Source: Stakelama saccharophila
GTDB lineage: Bacteria > Pseudomonadota > Alphaproteobacteria > Sphingomonadales > Sphingomonadaceae
Length of the DNA: 64,000 nucleotides
Reading direction: 5' to 3'
NCBI RefSeq assembly: GCF_032229225.1
Contig: NZ_CP135076.1
Location: forward strand, 310,001-374,000
How positions within the stretch are numbered: the stretch's first letter is position 1; each line of letters starts with the position of its first letter. The notes under the pieces are model-generated. The model was not told the DNA's origin, made no database searches, and was given only the letters and a program-made list of their open reading frames with translations. Made by a program: the position numbers and the translations under genes. Below are positions 8,228-19,692 of the stretch, piece by piece.

Positions 8228-10504
8228 ATGGCCGTTTCCGCCGCAGCCTCCGCCCGCGAAATCCTGACGCGTCTGCACGACGTGATGGCCTCGCGCGACC
8301 GGGCGCAATCGAAGCTCAACGGCGTCGTCAACATCATCGGCGAAGCGCTCGACAGCGAGGTCTGCTCGATCTACCTGCTGCGCGAGGGGGTGCTGGAACT
8401 CTTCGCCACGCGCGGCCTCGACGAATCGGCGGTCCATGTGACCAAGCTCGCCATGGGCGAAGGCCTGGTCGGCACCATCGCCGCCAATGTCGAGACCCTG
8501 AACCTGGCGGAGGCGGCGACCCATCCCGATTTCGCCTATCGCCCCGAAACGGGCGAGGAGCGCTATCACAGCTTTGCCGGCGTGCCGATCATCCGGCGCG
8601 AACGTGCGGTCGGCGTCCTGGCCGTTCAGCATGCCGATCCCAGGCGCTACGAAGATGTCGAGATCGAGGCGTTGCAGACCGTGGCGATGGTGCTTTCCGA
8701 ACTGATCGCCAATGCCGGGCTGATCGATTCGGCCGGCGGGTCGTCGACCCGGCCGCAATCGACCTCCACCGAACGGGTGACCGGTTTCAAGCTGGTCGAC
8801 GGCATGGCCGCCGGCGTCGCCGTCTTCCACCAGCCGCGCATCCATATCGAACATACCGTCGCCGAGGATATCGAGGCCGAGCGTCACCGCGTCTATGCCG
8901 CGTTCGACAAGATGCGCGACGGCATCGAACGCATGGCGAGCCAGGCCGAATTCGGCGTCGGCGGGGAACATGAGGAGGTCCTCGAGACCTATAAGATGTT
9001 CGCCTATGACGAAGGCTGGGCGCGGCGCATCAACGAAGCGATCGACAGCGGCCTGACCGCGGAAGCGGCGATCGAGCGCGTCCAGCAACGCACCCGCATG
9101 CGCATGCGCGAGATCGACGATCCGCTGCTCAGGGACCGGATGCACGATCTGGAGGATCTCTCCAACCGCCTGATCCGGATCGTGTCGGGCCAGCTCGGCA
9201 CCGCGGCGCAACTGGGCCTGCGGCAGGATTCGATCCTGATCGCGCGCAATCTGGGGCCGGCGGAGCTGCTGGAATATGACCGTCGGCGGCTGAAGGGCGT
9301 GGTGCTGGAAGATGGCTCGCTCACCGCCCATGTCACCATCGTCGCGCGCGCCATGGGCGTGCCGATGCTGGGGCGGGTGCGTGACATACGCCGGCTGATC
9401 GCCGAGGGCGACCTGCTGCTGCTCGATGCCAGCGAGGAATCGCTGGTCATCCGCCCCAGCGGCGGGATGGAAGAGAGCTTCGATGCAAAGCTCCTGGTCA
9501 CCCAGCAGCGCCGCGCCAAGTTCGCCAAGCTGAAGAACGAACTGCCGGTCACGACCGATGGCCACCGGGTCGCGCTGATGGTCAATGCGGGTCTTCGCGA
9601 CGATGTGGGCGCGCTGGAGGTGACGGGTGCGGACGGCATCGGCCTGTTCCGCACCGAGTTTCAGTTTCTCGTGTCCGCCACCCTGCCGCAGCGCGAACGG
9701 CAGATGCGGCTCTACCGCGACGTGCTCGACGCCGCGGGCGATCGGCCGGTCACATTCCGCACCGTCGATGTCGGTGGCGACAAGACGCTGCCCTATCTCA
9801 ACCATGACGAGGACGAGGCGGAGGAAAACCCCGCCATGGGCTGGCGTGCGCTGCGGCTGGCGCTGGAACGCGATGCACTGTTGAAAGCGCAGGCGCGCGC
9901 GCTGCTGGAGGCGGCGGCGGGCCGCACGCTCAACGTGATGTTCCCGATGGTGTCCGAACCGTGGGAATTCGACGAGGCGCGCGCCATCTTCGAACGGCAG
10001 CGTGAATGGCTGGGCGCGCGCGGGCACAAGCTGCCGGCGGAGATACGCTACGGCGCCATGCTGGAGGTGCCGGCGCTCGCCGAAAGCCTCGATGTGTTGC
10101 TGCCCAGGATGGAATTCCTGTCGATCGGCACCAACGACCTGACCCAGTTCCTGTTCGCCGCCGATCGGGCCCATCCCAAGCTCGCCATGCGCTATGACTG
10201 GCTGAGCCCCTCGATCCTGCGGTTCGTGCGCCGCATCGCCGACCAGGCGCGCGCCGCCGATGTGCAGGTGGGGGTCTGCGGCGAAATGGGCGGCCGGCCG
10301 CTGGAAGCGATGGCGCTGATCGGCATCGGCATCGACCGGCTGTCGATCACGCCGGCGGCGGTCGGGCCGATCAAGGCCATGATACGGTCGCTGAACCGCG
10401 AAAAACTGATGGCCCATACCGAAGCGCTGTTGCAGCATCCGCCTCGCACGTTGCGGCAGGATCTGAAAGCCTGGGCCGAAGAAAACGGCGTCGAATTGGC
10501 CTGA
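8228..10504 (+). CDS. ptsP: PEP-protein phosphotransferase of the nitrogen PTS (EI-Ntr)
   Basis: First enzyme of the regulatory PTS-Ntr chain: it autophosphorylates with phosphoenolpyruvate and passes phosphate to NPr and then EIIA-Ntr. The 758-aa protein has an N-terminal GAF domain (about residues 20-165) that identifies the PtsP type, then the PEP-utiliser domains. The phospho-accepting His is in LTAHVTIVARAMGVP near residue 368. The PEP-binding TIM barrel shows GADGIGLFRTEFQFL, TFRTVDVGGDKTLPY and GVCGEMGGRP. Length is close to that of other GAF-EI proteins. Its likely partner ptsN is in this window at 41333-41800; no HPr-type gene is visible. Confidence 0.95.
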   Translation: MAVSAAASAREILTRLHDVMASRDRAQSKLNGVVNIIGEALDSEVCSIYLLREGVLELFATRGLDESAVHVTKLAMGEGLVGTIAANVETLNLAEAATHPDFAYRPETGEERYHSFAGVPIIRRERAVGVLAVQHADPRRYEDVEIEALQTVAMVLSELIANAGLIDSAGGSSTRPQSTSTERVTGFKLVDGMAAGVAVFHQPRIHIEHTVAEDIEAERHRVYAAFDKMRDGIERMASQAEFGVGGEHEEVLETYKMFAYDEGWARRINEAIDSGLTAEAAIERVQQRTRMRMREIDDPLLRDRMHDLEDLSNRLIRIVSGQLGTAAQLGLRQDSILIARNLGPAELLEYDRRRLKGVVLEDGSLTAHVTIVARAMGVPMLGRVRDIRRLIAEGDLLLLDASEESLVIRPSGGMEESFDAKLLVTQQRRAKFAKLKNELPVTTDGHRVALMVNAGLRDDVGALEVTGADGIGLFRTEFQFLVSATLPQRERQMRLYRDVLDAAGDRPVTFRTVDVGGDKTLPYLNHDEDEAEENPAMGWRALRLALERDALLKAQARALLEAAAGRTLNVMFPMVSEPWEFDEARAIFERQREWLGARGHKLPAEIRYGAMLEVPALAESLDVLLPRMEFLSIGTNDLTQFLFAADRAHPKLAMRYDWLSPSILRFVRRIADQARAADVQVGVCGEMGGRPLEAMALIGIGIDRLSITPAAVGPIKAMIRSLNREKLMAHTEALLQHPPRTLRQDLKAWAEENGVELA

Positions 10505-10532
10505 TGGTATCGGAAAAAGCGCCGGCGCGGCG

Positions 10533-10562
10533 TTGACAGCGCCCTGCTGCTGTTGGACTTAA
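10533..10562 (+). promoter_or_regulatory. Candidate promoter of the RodZ-like gene
   Basis: A perfect TTGACA at 10533-10538 is followed after 17-18 nt by ACTTAA at 10557-10562, a weak -10. It lies 50-80 nt before the ATG at 10615, in the gap after ptsP. Confidence 0.4.
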
Positions 10563-10614
10563 CGCGGCCGGGGATGTCACGAGTTCGCGGGCGCAGCCCC
10601 TTTCGGAGATTTTG

Positions 10615-11415
10615 ATGGGCGAAAGCGAAGCGGTAGACGACAATGGCGGACATACGAAGCCGGTCGGGGAGCGGCTGCGGATCGAGCGCGAACGCCAGCA
10701 GCTCGATGTAGCCGACATCGCCTCGCGCACCCGGATTCCGCAACGCCACCTCGAATCCATCGAGACTTCGGATTATTCCAGCCTGCCCTCGCCGACCTAT
10801 GCGATGGGCTTTGCAAAGGCTTATGCCCGCGTCGTCGGGCTGGACGAGGCGGGCATCGGCCGCGACCTCAGGGCCGAGCTAGACACCGGCTATGAACGTC
10901 AGCCTTATCATGTTCCCTATGACACCAGCGAACCCGCCCGCGTCCCGACCGGCGGCATCGCCATGGCAGGCCTCGCCGTCGCGATCCTCATCCTGATCGG
11001 TGTCGGTATCTGGTATGGAACCGACTGGTTCCGCAGCGAGGAAGTTGTGCCGCAGACCGTGCCGGTCGCGAGCGCACCCGCGACCCCCGCTCCCGCACCG
11101 GCACCGGCCGGAGCGGCAACCACGCCGTCGGCCGACGGCCAGGTCGTGCTGACCGCGACGGGGGAGGTCTGGGTCCGAATCTACAATGCCGCCAACGACA
11201 CGCTCTTGATGAAGACGATGCAGCCCGGCGAAACCTATGACGTGCCGAAGGATGCCGATGATCCGATGATCAATGTCGGCCGGCCCGGCCAGATCAAGGT
11301 CACGATCGACGGCGCCGAGGTTGCGCCGCTCGGTCCGGCGGAGCGTGCGATCAAGGATGTGCCGATCAGCGCCGCGGCCTTGCGCAGCCGCGGATCGACC
11401 GCTGCTTCAGGCTGA
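10615..11415 (+). CDS. RodZ-like helix-turn-helix membrane protein (DUF4115)
   Basis: A 266-aa bitopic protein. Residues about 17-80 form an HTH_25/Cro-like domain (GERLRIERERQQLDVADIASRTRIPQRHLESIE), residues about 115-135 a single membrane helix (IAMAGLAVAILILIGVGIWYG), then a Pro/Ala-rich linker and a C-terminal DUF4115 beta domain (VWVRIYNAANDTLLM). This order is that of RodZ, which links MreB to the cell-wall machinery. In alphaproteobacteria the homologue may instead serve as a regulator, so RodZ function is inferred. CGGAGAT precedes the ATG at 10615. cpoB follows on the same strand. Confidence 0.85.
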   Translation: MGESEAVDDNGGHTKPVGERLRIERERQQLDVADIASRTRIPQRHLESIETSDYSSLPSPTYAMGFAKAYARVVGLDEAGIGRDLRAELDTGYERQPYHVPYDTSEPARVPTGGIAMAGLAVAILILIGVGIWYGTDWFRSEEVVPQTVPVASAPATPAPAPAPAGAATTPSADGQVVLTATGEVWVRIYNAANDTLLMKTMQPGETYDVPKDADDPMINVGRPGQIKVTIDGAEVAPLGPAERAIKDVPISAAALRSRGSTAASG

Positions 11416-11472
11416 CGAAAGGAAGCCGGTGCCAATCAACGAAGCCCCAACAACCGCCCGGGAACTCTAAGC

Positions 11473-12396
11473 ATGCGGATCCTCCTCGTCCCTGCGCTGA
11501 CGCTCGCCGCGCTGGCCCTGCCCGGCGCGGCGCGTGCACAGAGCAATCTCGATGCCCGTGTCGATCGGCTCGAACATGAAATGCGCGCCGTCCAGCGCAA
11601 GGTCTTCCCCGAAGGCGCCGGCCGCTATTTCGAGCCCCAGATCACGCCGACCGCGCCGCAGCAGCAGGCAGCACCGGGCGCGCCGGTATCCGGACCCATC
11701 GTCAATCTCGAATCCCGCGTCCAGGCGCTGGAATCGCAGGTGGCGGACCTGACCGGCAATGTCGAACAGACCAGTTACCGCATTCGGCAGCTTCAGGACG
11801 CCTTCGACGCCTATCGAAAGAAGACCGACGCCCGGCTCGACGCGCTGGAATCGGCCGCCGCGGGACGCGCAGGCCCGGCGTCGGAAACGGATGCGCACGG
11901 CAACGGCACGCTCTCCCCGCCGTCCGGAGCGGAGCCGGTCGAAAAGCCGGAAATCAGTGCCGAGCGTGCCGAAAAGGTGGCCTCGATCGAACATCCCGAT
12001 ACCGGCGACGAGGCCGAGGACGCGTATATATATGGTTATCGCCTGTGGGAGGCCGGCCTCTATCCGGAAGCCGAGGCACAGTTGAAATCGGTAGTGGAGA
12101 AATATCCCGACAGCCGCCGTGCCAGCTTCGCGCAGAACCTGCTGGGCCGTGCCTATCTGGACGACGGCAAACCGTCGCTCGCCTCGATCGCCTTTTACGA
12201 CAATTACAAGAAGATGCCGAACGGCGAGCGTGCGCCCGACAGTCTCTTCTACCTCGCCAAGGCGCTGATAAAACTGAAAAAACCCGAGGATGCGTGCCAG
12301 GTCTATGCCGAGCTGAGCGACGTCTATGGCGAGCAGATCTCGGCATCCATGCAGGCCGGTATCGCCGAGGGACGTGAAACCGCCGGATGCAACTAG
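11473..12396 (+). CDS. cpoB: Cell division coordinator CpoB (YbgF)
   Basis: Periplasmic protein that links Tol-Pal activity with peptidoglycan synthesis during division. The 307-aa protein begins with a signal peptide (ALALPGAARAQ), then a coiled-coil region (residues about 25-135, e.g. LDARVDRLEHEMRAVQRK and VNLESRVQALESQVADL) broken by a Pro/Gln segment, then TPR repeats (YIYGYRLWEAGLYPEAEAQLKSVVEKYPDS onwards). In many alphaproteobacteria this gene follows pal; here the gene upstream is the RodZ-like one, so it is detached from tol-pal. Its last codons overlap the start of tilS. Confidence 0.9.
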   Translation: MRILLVPALTLAALALPGAARAQSNLDARVDRLEHEMRAVQRKVFPEGAGRYFEPQITPTAPQQQAAPGAPVSGPIVNLESRVQALESQVADLTGNVEQTSYRIRQLQDAFDAYRKKTDARLDALESAAAGRAGPASETDAHGNGTLSPPSGAEPVEKPEISAERAEKVASIEHPDTGDEAEDAYIYGYRLWEAGLYPEAEAQLKSVVEKYPDSRRASFAQNLLGRAYLDDGKPSLASIAFYDNYKKMPNGERAPDSLFYLAKALIKLKKPEDACQVYAELSDVYGEQISASMQAGIAEGRETAGCN

Positions 12397-13402
12397 CGCG
12401 CCCGACGCCGCGGCGCTGACCCGCTTCCGCCGCGATTTCGAACGCGCGCTCGGCCGGCCGGTCGACCGGCAAGAGCACGTCGCGATCGCGGTATCGGGCG
12501 GGCCGGATTCCATGGCGCTGCTGGCGCTGGCGGCATCCTCTTTTCCCGGCCGCACCCATGCCGCCACGGTCGATCACCGCCTGCGGCCCGATGCGGCGGC
12601 GGAAGCGCGCATGGTCGGCGACTGGTGCACCGGACGGGGCATATCGCACGCCGTCCTCGTACCGTCGGGCGATCTGTCGGCGCAGCCGAGCGCGTTGCAG
12701 GAACGCGCGCGTCACGCACGCTACGCGCTGCTCGAAAGCTGGGCCGAAGCCATCGGTGCCGGCATTCTCGCCACCGCGCATCAGGCCGACGATCAGGCCG
12801 AGACGTTCCTGATGCGCGCGCTGCGCGGTGCAGGCGTCGCCGGCCTGCGCGGAATCCCGGCGCGGCGCGATGCCTTCACGCTCGCCGAGCCCGCGCGCTT
12901 GCAGATCGTGCGTCCCCTTCTGAACTGGCGTCGGCACGAGCTTTTGAACGTCGTGCGAGACGGCGGCATCCCTTATGTCGACGACCCCAGCAATGCCGAC
13001 CAGCGCTTCGAACGCGTCCGAATCCGATCGGCACTGACGGAACAAGCCTGGCTGGATCCCGCCGCGCTCGCTTCTGCCGCGGCACATGCAGCAGAGGCCG
13101 ACGCCGCGCTCGACTGGACGGTAGAGCGGCTGTGGCGCGAGCGGGCGAGCGGCGATCCGGAACCGGTGCTGGACGTGGGCGGCCTGCCCATGGAACTGCG
13201 CAGAAGGCTCGCCCGGTACGCGATCCTTCACGTGCGGTCGCGGGCGGGTATCACCTCGCCCGCTTTCGGAACGGACGCCAATATCGAGCCGCTTCTCGCC
13301 GCGTTGACGGCGGACGGCGCCGCCACCCGGGCCGGTATCCTGGTCCGCGCGAAAGGCGATCGCTGGACCTTCCGCCCTGCCCCGCCGCGGCGATCACACT
13401 GA
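12374..13402 (+). CDS. tilS: tRNA(Ile)-lysidine synthetase
   Basis: Converts cytidine 34 of the CAU-anticodon tRNA-Ile to lysidine, so that it reads AUA; an essential N-type ATP pyrophosphatase. The 342-aa protein shows the PP-loop VSGGPDSMALL near residue 38, DHRLRPDA, TAHQADDQAETFLMRALRGAGVAGLRG and FERVRIR, all standard for TilS. I chose the GTG at 12374, preceded by GAGG and overlapping the end of cpoB by 23 nt; the open frame extends further upstream only as a second frame of cpoB. ftsH follows 68 nt later, the usual order. Confidence 0.9.
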   Translation: MKPPDATSAPDAAALTRFRRDFERALGRPVDRQEHVAIAVSGGPDSMALLALAASSFPGRTHAATVDHRLRPDAAAEARMVGDWCTGRGISHAVLVPSGDLSAQPSALQERARHARYALLESWAEAIGAGILATAHQADDQAETFLMRALRGAGVAGLRGIPARRDAFTLAEPARLQIVRPLLNWRRHELLNVVRDGGIPYVDDPSNADQRFERVRIRSALTEQAWLDPAALASAAAHAAEADAALDWTVERLWRERASGDPEPVLDVGGLPMELRRRLARYAILHVRSRAGITSPAFGTDANIEPLLAALTADGAATRAGILVRAKGDRWTFRPAPPRRSH

Positions 13403-13470
13403 TCGGCGTTGTTCCATTGCCATTAACCTGACTCTGCCTATCTTGGAGGTCAGGAAAGGTTACACCACGC

Positions 13471-15432
<1,962 letters not shown>

Positions 15433-15695
15433 GAGGCGTCCCACGGACGGCAGGTCCGGGGAAAGCGCTTCTTGGGGTGGATCCGGCTGCGCCGTAGCCG
15501 CGCACATCCGGTCTGCCTGAATGGATCGCTGGCACTGTCGCGAAAGACGGGCGCTTCAGCGCTGGCCGGAGCCCGGGCCTCACATAGGGACCGTGGTCGA
15601 GGCCAGCCGCCGGCGTACGAGGGACGGCGGAAAAGAACATCCGGTGCATCCCGGTATCTGTTGCCAATCTGTTCCGTGTGCGCGACAAGGACGCC

Positions 15696-18401
15696 GTGGC
15701 CGACTTTCCCTATCCCGCGCTGCACGCCAGCCATGCCGGTGCGTGGATCGCCGCACCGGATGGCGAAACGCGATCGGTCGGGCGCGGTGAGGCGATCCGG
15801 ATAGCGGCGGATACGCCGGTGCTGATACTGAATGCACCGCTCGTCGGACAGCGGCTCGGCTATGGCGACCTGTCGGGGCTCGACATTCTCGAACTCTTCG
15901 CCTTTCTCCATCCCGCGCGTTTCATGGTGCCGACGCCGAGAGGCCTGGCGAAAACGCTCGGTCTGGCGCCGCCCGCCGACGACGCCGCGGTTGCGGCATT
16001 CTTGCGCGAAGCCGCGGCCAGGCTGCTCGCCGTGCCGGAGGGCGACTGGCCGGAGCGGGAGGGGGCATGGACGGCCGGACAGTCGCTGATGCGGCTGCGC
16101 TGGCCCTGGGCGCCCGCGTTGCTGCCGCTGATCGAAAAGCCCCAGCGTGCCGAGCGCTGGCTGTTTTCGAAGCTGCCCGAATGGGAGGAGAGCGCGGCAC
16201 GCCCCGCCCCGCGCACCATAACCCTCGGCGATGCCGAAATCGAGGAACGGCTCGACCGGCTCACCGGGCACGGCGCCGAGCGGCGCGAAGGGCAGCGCAG
16301 CTATGCCGCCGCCACCGCACACGCCTTTGCGCCGCGCGACATGCGCGATTCGCCCAATCTCGTGCTCGCCGAGGCGGGAACGGGTATCGGCAAGACGCTC
16401 GGCTATCTGACGCCGGCTTCGCTGTGGTCGGAACAGGCGGGCGGCGCGGTGTGGGTGTCGACCTTCACCAAAGCGTTGCAGCGGCAATTGGGGCACGAAA
16501 CCGAGCGGCTGTTTCCCGATCCTGAGGAACGCCGCACACGCGTCGTCACGCGCAAGGGACGCGAAAACTATCTCTGCCTGCTCAACCTCGAGGATGCGTT
16601 GCAGGGCGGCTTCGCCGGGCGCGCGGCAATCCTGGCGCAGCTCGTCGCGCGTTGGGCGGCCTATACGTCCGACGGCGACATGATCGGCGGCGACCTTCCC
16701 GGCTGGCTGCCGGCGCTGTTCCGCCGCAACGGCTCGACCGCGCTTACCGACCGACGCGGCGAGTGCATCTATGCCGGCTGCCCGCATTACCGGAAATGCT
16801 TCATCGAACGCGCCGCACGCGGTTCGGCGCAGGCCGATATCGTCATCGCCAATCATGCGCTGGTAATGGTCAACGCCGCGCGCGGCCGCGAGATGGGCAC
16901 GCGGCCGACGCGCTACGTCTTCGACGAGGGGCACCACCTGTTCGACGCCGCCGACTCGATGTTCGCCGCCGCGCTGACCGGGCAGGAAGCAATCGAACTC
17001 CGCCGCTGGATCACCGGCCCCGAACGCGGCAGCCGCGGACGGCGTCGCGGGCTGGCGGCGCGGCTGTCCGACGTCGCCAGCTATGATGAGGAGGGCGGGC
17101 GCGCCATCACCCAGGCGGTCGAGGCCGCGATGGCGCTGCCGTCGGACCAGTGGCTGCAGCGCGTGAACGAAGGCGAGCCGTTCGGCCCCGTCGAGACGCT
17201 GCTCGCCGCCGTGCGCGGCCTCGTCTACGCGCGCGACACCAAGGGCGCCGAGGCTGGGTACGGGCTGGAGACCGAGCTTGCCGAACCCACACCCGAACTG
17301 GTCGAGGCGGCGGGACCGGCCGGCGAAGCGCTGGACGCGCTCGTCCGGCCGCTGGTGGCGCTCGGGCGGCGGCTGGAGGCGGTGCTGGCGGAAACGCCCG
17401 ACTGGATGGACGGGCCGGCGCGGGCACGGATCGAGGGAGCGATCGCCTCGCTGGGCTGGCGCACCGACACGGCGGGCGCGTGGCTCGCGCTGATTGCGCG
17501 CATCGGCGGGCCGGCCGATGCCGACTTCGTCGACTGGCTGGCGGTCGACCGGTTCGAAGGGCGCGAATTCGACATCGGGCTGCACCGCCACTGGCTCGAT
17601 CCCAGTCGTCCCTTCGCGAAAACCGTCCTCGAACCCGCGCACGGCGCACTCATCACCTCTGCGACGCTGCGCGCGGGCGGCGACTGGGACGTGGCCGAGG
17701 CGCGCAGCGGCGCCAACCACCTGCTGCGCGGGCCGAGCCATTTCGAAGCGGCGAGCCCGTTCGATTACGCCCAGCAGGCGGAGGTCGTGGTCGTCACCGA
17801 CGTCAAGCGCGGCGACCTGGGGAGCCTCGCCAACGCCTATGCCCGACTAATCGCGGCGGCGGAGGGTGGGACATTGGGTCTGTTCACCGCGATCCGGCGT
17901 CTGCGCGGCGTCCATGCCCGCATCGCCGACCGGCTGGCGCGCGACGGGCTGGCGCTCCATGCCCAGCATGTTGATCCGATCGACACCGGCACGCTGGTCG
18001 ACATTTTCCGCGACGATCCGCGAAGCTCGCTGCTCGGCACCGATGCGCTGCGCGACGGCGTCGATGTGCCCGGCCATTCGCTGCGCATGGTGGTGATGGA
18101 AGGCGTGCCCTGGCCAAAGCCGACCGTCCTCCACGCCGCGCGGCGCATGGCGGCGGGCGGGCGCGACTATGACGACCGCGTCGTGCGCGCCAAGCTTGCC
18201 CAGGCATTCGGTCGGCTGATCCGCCGCGCCGACGATCGGGGGCTTTTCGTGCTGCTGTCGGCGGCGATGCCGTCACGGCTATTGTCGGCCTTTCCCGAGG
18301 GAACGCCGGTTACCCGCATGACCCTCGATGAAGCGATTGTACGCGCGCAGCGTCTTTCATCTGTGCCGGCCATGGTGCATGAGCGGGCCGAGCAAGTCTG
18401 A
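15696..18401 (+). CDS. DinG/XPD-like Fe-S DNA helicase
   Basis: Superfamily 2 ATP-dependent helicase of about 901 aa. Walker A is in AEAGTGIGKTLGYL near residue 227. Iron-sulfur cysteines are YLC near 292 and the three of CIYAGCPHYRKC near 356-367. The Walker B box is DEGH (FDEGHHLFDAAD, near 409) in place of DEAH. Later motifs include LITSATLRAGG and LGTDALRDGVDVPG. This is the pattern of DinG/XPD enzymes, which act in DNA repair or on unusual DNA structures. The N-terminal 200 residues match no domain I know. The GTG at 15696 follows AAGGA; an alternative GTG at 15678 adds six residues. Confidence 0.85.
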   Translation: MADFPYPALHASHAGAWIAAPDGETRSVGRGEAIRIAADTPVLILNAPLVGQRLGYGDLSGLDILELFAFLHPARFMVPTPRGLAKTLGLAPPADDAAVAAFLREAAARLLAVPEGDWPEREGAWTAGQSLMRLRWPWAPALLPLIEKPQRAERWLFSKLPEWEESAARPAPRTITLGDAEIEERLDRLTGHGAERREGQRSYAAATAHAFAPRDMRDSPNLVLAEAGTGIGKTLGYLTPASLWSEQAGGAVWVSTFTKALQRQLGHETERLFPDPEERRTRVVTRKGRENYLCLLNLEDALQGGFAGRAAILAQLVARWAAYTSDGDMIGGDLPGWLPALFRRNGSTALTDRRGECIYAGCPHYRKCFIERAARGSAQADIVIANHALVMVNAARGREMGTRPTRYVFDEGHHLFDAADSMFAAALTGQEAIELRRWITGPERGSRGRRRGLAARLSDVASYDEEGGRAITQAVEAAMALPSDQWLQRVNEGEPFGPVETLLAAVRGLVYARDTKGAEAGYGLETELAEPTPELVEAAGPAGEALDALVRPLVALGRRLEAVLAETPDWMDGPARARIEGAIASLGWRTDTAGAWLALIARIGGPADADFVDWLAVDRFEGREFDIGLHRHWLDPSRPFAKTVLEPAHGALITSATLRAGGDWDVAEARSGANHLLRGPSHFEAASPFDYAQQAEVVVVTDVKRGDLGSLANAYARLIAAAEGGTLGLFTAIRRLRGVHARIADRLARDGLALHAQHVDPIDTGTLVDIFRDDPRSSLLGTDALRDGVDVPGHSLRMVVMEGVPWPKPTVLHAARRMAAGGRDYDDRVVRAKLAQAFGRLIRRADDRGLFVLLSAAMPSRLLSAFPEGTPVTRMTLDEAIVRAQRLSSVPAMVHERAEQV

Positions 18402-18410
18402 TGGAGCGCC

Positions 18411-18950
18411 ATGAAGACGCTGATCCTGCTGCGCCACGCCAAGTCGGGCTGGGACGATCCGGTGGAGCGCGATTTCGACCGGCCGCTCAACGCCAAGGGC
18501 AAGCGTGCGGCGGCGATTATGGGGCGCCATGCGCGCGGGCTGGGCATGATTTTCGACCATGTGGTTGCTTCGCCCGCGCTGCGCGTGGGGCAGACCCTCG
18601 ACCATTTCGAGCGCGGATACGGCACCTTGGCGGCGCCGGACCGGGACCGGCGCATCTATCTCGCCTCGTCGGCGACGTTGCTGGAGCTGGTGCGCGAACT
18701 TTCCGACGCATATGACCATGTCCTGCTGGTCGGGCATAATCCGGGTCTGGAAGATCTGATCCTGGCGCTGATTCCCGACGACGCGGACGAACCGCTGCGA
18801 ATCGCGGTCGAACAGAAATTCCCCACGGCCAGCATGGTGGAACTCGCTTTCGACGTGGACCACTGGGCCGACCTGATTGCGGGCGGTGGCCATCTGGAAC
18901 GGTTCGTCCGACCGCGCGACGTGGATGCCAGTCTCGGCCCGGATCGATAA
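18411..18950 (+). CDS. SixA-type histidine phosphatase
   Basis: A 179-aa histidine phosphatase superfamily protein. The nucleophile histidine is in LILLRHAKSGWDDP at the N-terminus and the second catalytic histidine in VLLVGHNPGLEDLILAL near residue 105. The length and the RHAKS variant are those of SixA-like phosphohistidine phosphatases, which in enterobacteria act on PTS phosphohistidines. Since this genome has a PTS-Ntr (ptsP, ptsN in this window), a role there is possible but unproven. It starts 9 nt after the helicase stop and ends 2 nt before the convergent MerR-like gene. Confidence 0.85.
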   Translation: MKTLILLRHAKSGWDDPVERDFDRPLNAKGKRAAAIMGRHARGLGMIFDHVVASPALRVGQTLDHFERGYGTLAAPDRDRRIYLASSATLLELVRELSDAYDHVLLVGHNPGLEDLILALIPDDADEPLRIAVEQKFPTASMVELAFDVDHWADLIAGGGHLERFVRPRDVDASLGPDR

Positions 18951-18952
18951 TC

Positions 18953-19300
18953 TCAGCGATCGTCGGCGGCGAGCGCTGCGGCCAGTCGATCCCGGATCCG
19001 GCGCAACTCGCTGCCGCGGTCCCGTCGCTTTGCCGGTTGCGGGGCGGCATTGCCGGCAAGCACGCGCTGGACACCGCGAATCGTATATCCCTGGACATTG
19101 ATCAGGTCGTTGATGCGGCGCACGAGCGCAACGTCCTCGGGCCGGTAATAACGGCGCTGCCCCGCACGCTGCACCGGGCGCAACTGGGGAAAACGGCTTT
19201 CCCAATATCGCAGCCGATGCTGCGGCAGGCCGAGTTCGCGCGACAGTTCGCCGATGGTGCGAAACGCAGTCTCCGCCTTGCCGGACCGCGAATCGGACAT
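18953..19300 (-). CDS. MerR-family transcriptional regulator
   Basis: A 115-aa DNA-binding protein with an N-terminal MerR winged helix: RTIGELSRELGLPQHRLRYWESRF, then the wing RAGQRRYYRPEDVALVRRINDL. No effector-binding domain or metal-binding cysteines are visible after residue 75; the tail is short and Arg-rich. A MerR protein of this kind follows ihfA in many alphaproteobacteria, where its target is unknown. It begins 2 nt downstream of the ihfA stop codon, which points to one transcript with plsX-fabH-ihfA. Confidence 0.85.
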   Translation of the reverse strand: MSDSRSGKAETAFRTIGELSRELGLPQHRLRYWESRFPQLRPVQRAGQRRYYRPEDVALVRRINDLINVQGYTIRGVQRVLAGNAAPQPAKRRDRGSELRRIRDRLAAALAADDR

Positions 19301-19302
19301 GC

Positions 19303-19605
19303 CTAGCCCGCTTCGACGATGCGGTCGCGCATCATCTGGCTGGCGCGAAAGGTGAGCACCCGGCGCGGGGCGATCGGCACTTCGACGCCCGTCTTCGGAT
19401 TGCGGCCGATCCGTTCCCCCTTGTCGCGCAGCACGAAACTGCCGAAACCGGAAATCTTGACGTTCTCGCCATTCGCGAGCGCCTCGCACATGTGAGCGAG
19501 AATTTTTTCGACGAAATGCGAGGAATCGGCGCGGGAAAGCCCGATCTCCTGGTGCAGCGCGTCGGCCAGATCGGCCCGGGTCAGCGTGCCTGCGGGTGCC
19601 ATCAT
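19303..19605 (-). CDS. ihfA: Integration host factor subunit alpha
   Basis: DNA-bending nucleoid protein; forms a heterodimer with IhfB and helps in recombination, replication and promoter architecture. The 100-aa protein has the HU/IHF fold with [29 protein letters not shown], the core [28 protein letters not shown] and the arm region [14 protein letters not shown]. Two ATGs are in tandem: with GGGAG just ahead, the second (19602) has the better spacing, so the first residue may not be used. Located between fabH and the MerR gene. Confidence 0.93.
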   Translation of the reverse strand: MMAPAGTLTRADLADALHQEIGLSRADSSHFVEKILAHMCEALANGENVKISGFGSFVLRDKGERIGRNPKTGVEVPIAPRRVLTFRASQMMRDRIVEAG

Positions 19606-19692
19606 TCTCTCCCTGCGCGTGGGTTACGCAAACAAGCGTAACAGATTGCCGAATCGGCGCAATCCCTGAGATATGGACCTGACTCCTGCGCC

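Noticed and set aside
6797..10438. A 1213-codon open frame on the minus strand opposite ptsP
   Set aside because: It is an antisense shadow of GC-rich coding DNA: composition is dominated by Arg, Gln, His and Gly, no domain is recognisable, and it spans three real genes on the other strand.
12371..12382. A parS-like half site (ACGTGAAAC) at the tilS start
   Set aside because: Only one arm matches; the other half of the palindrome is missing, so it is unlikely to bind ParB.
15433..15695. Possible gene in the 263-bp gap between ftsH and the helicase
   Set aside because: Open frames here are short, have no good start site and no coding character; I see no hairpin or promoter worth reporting.
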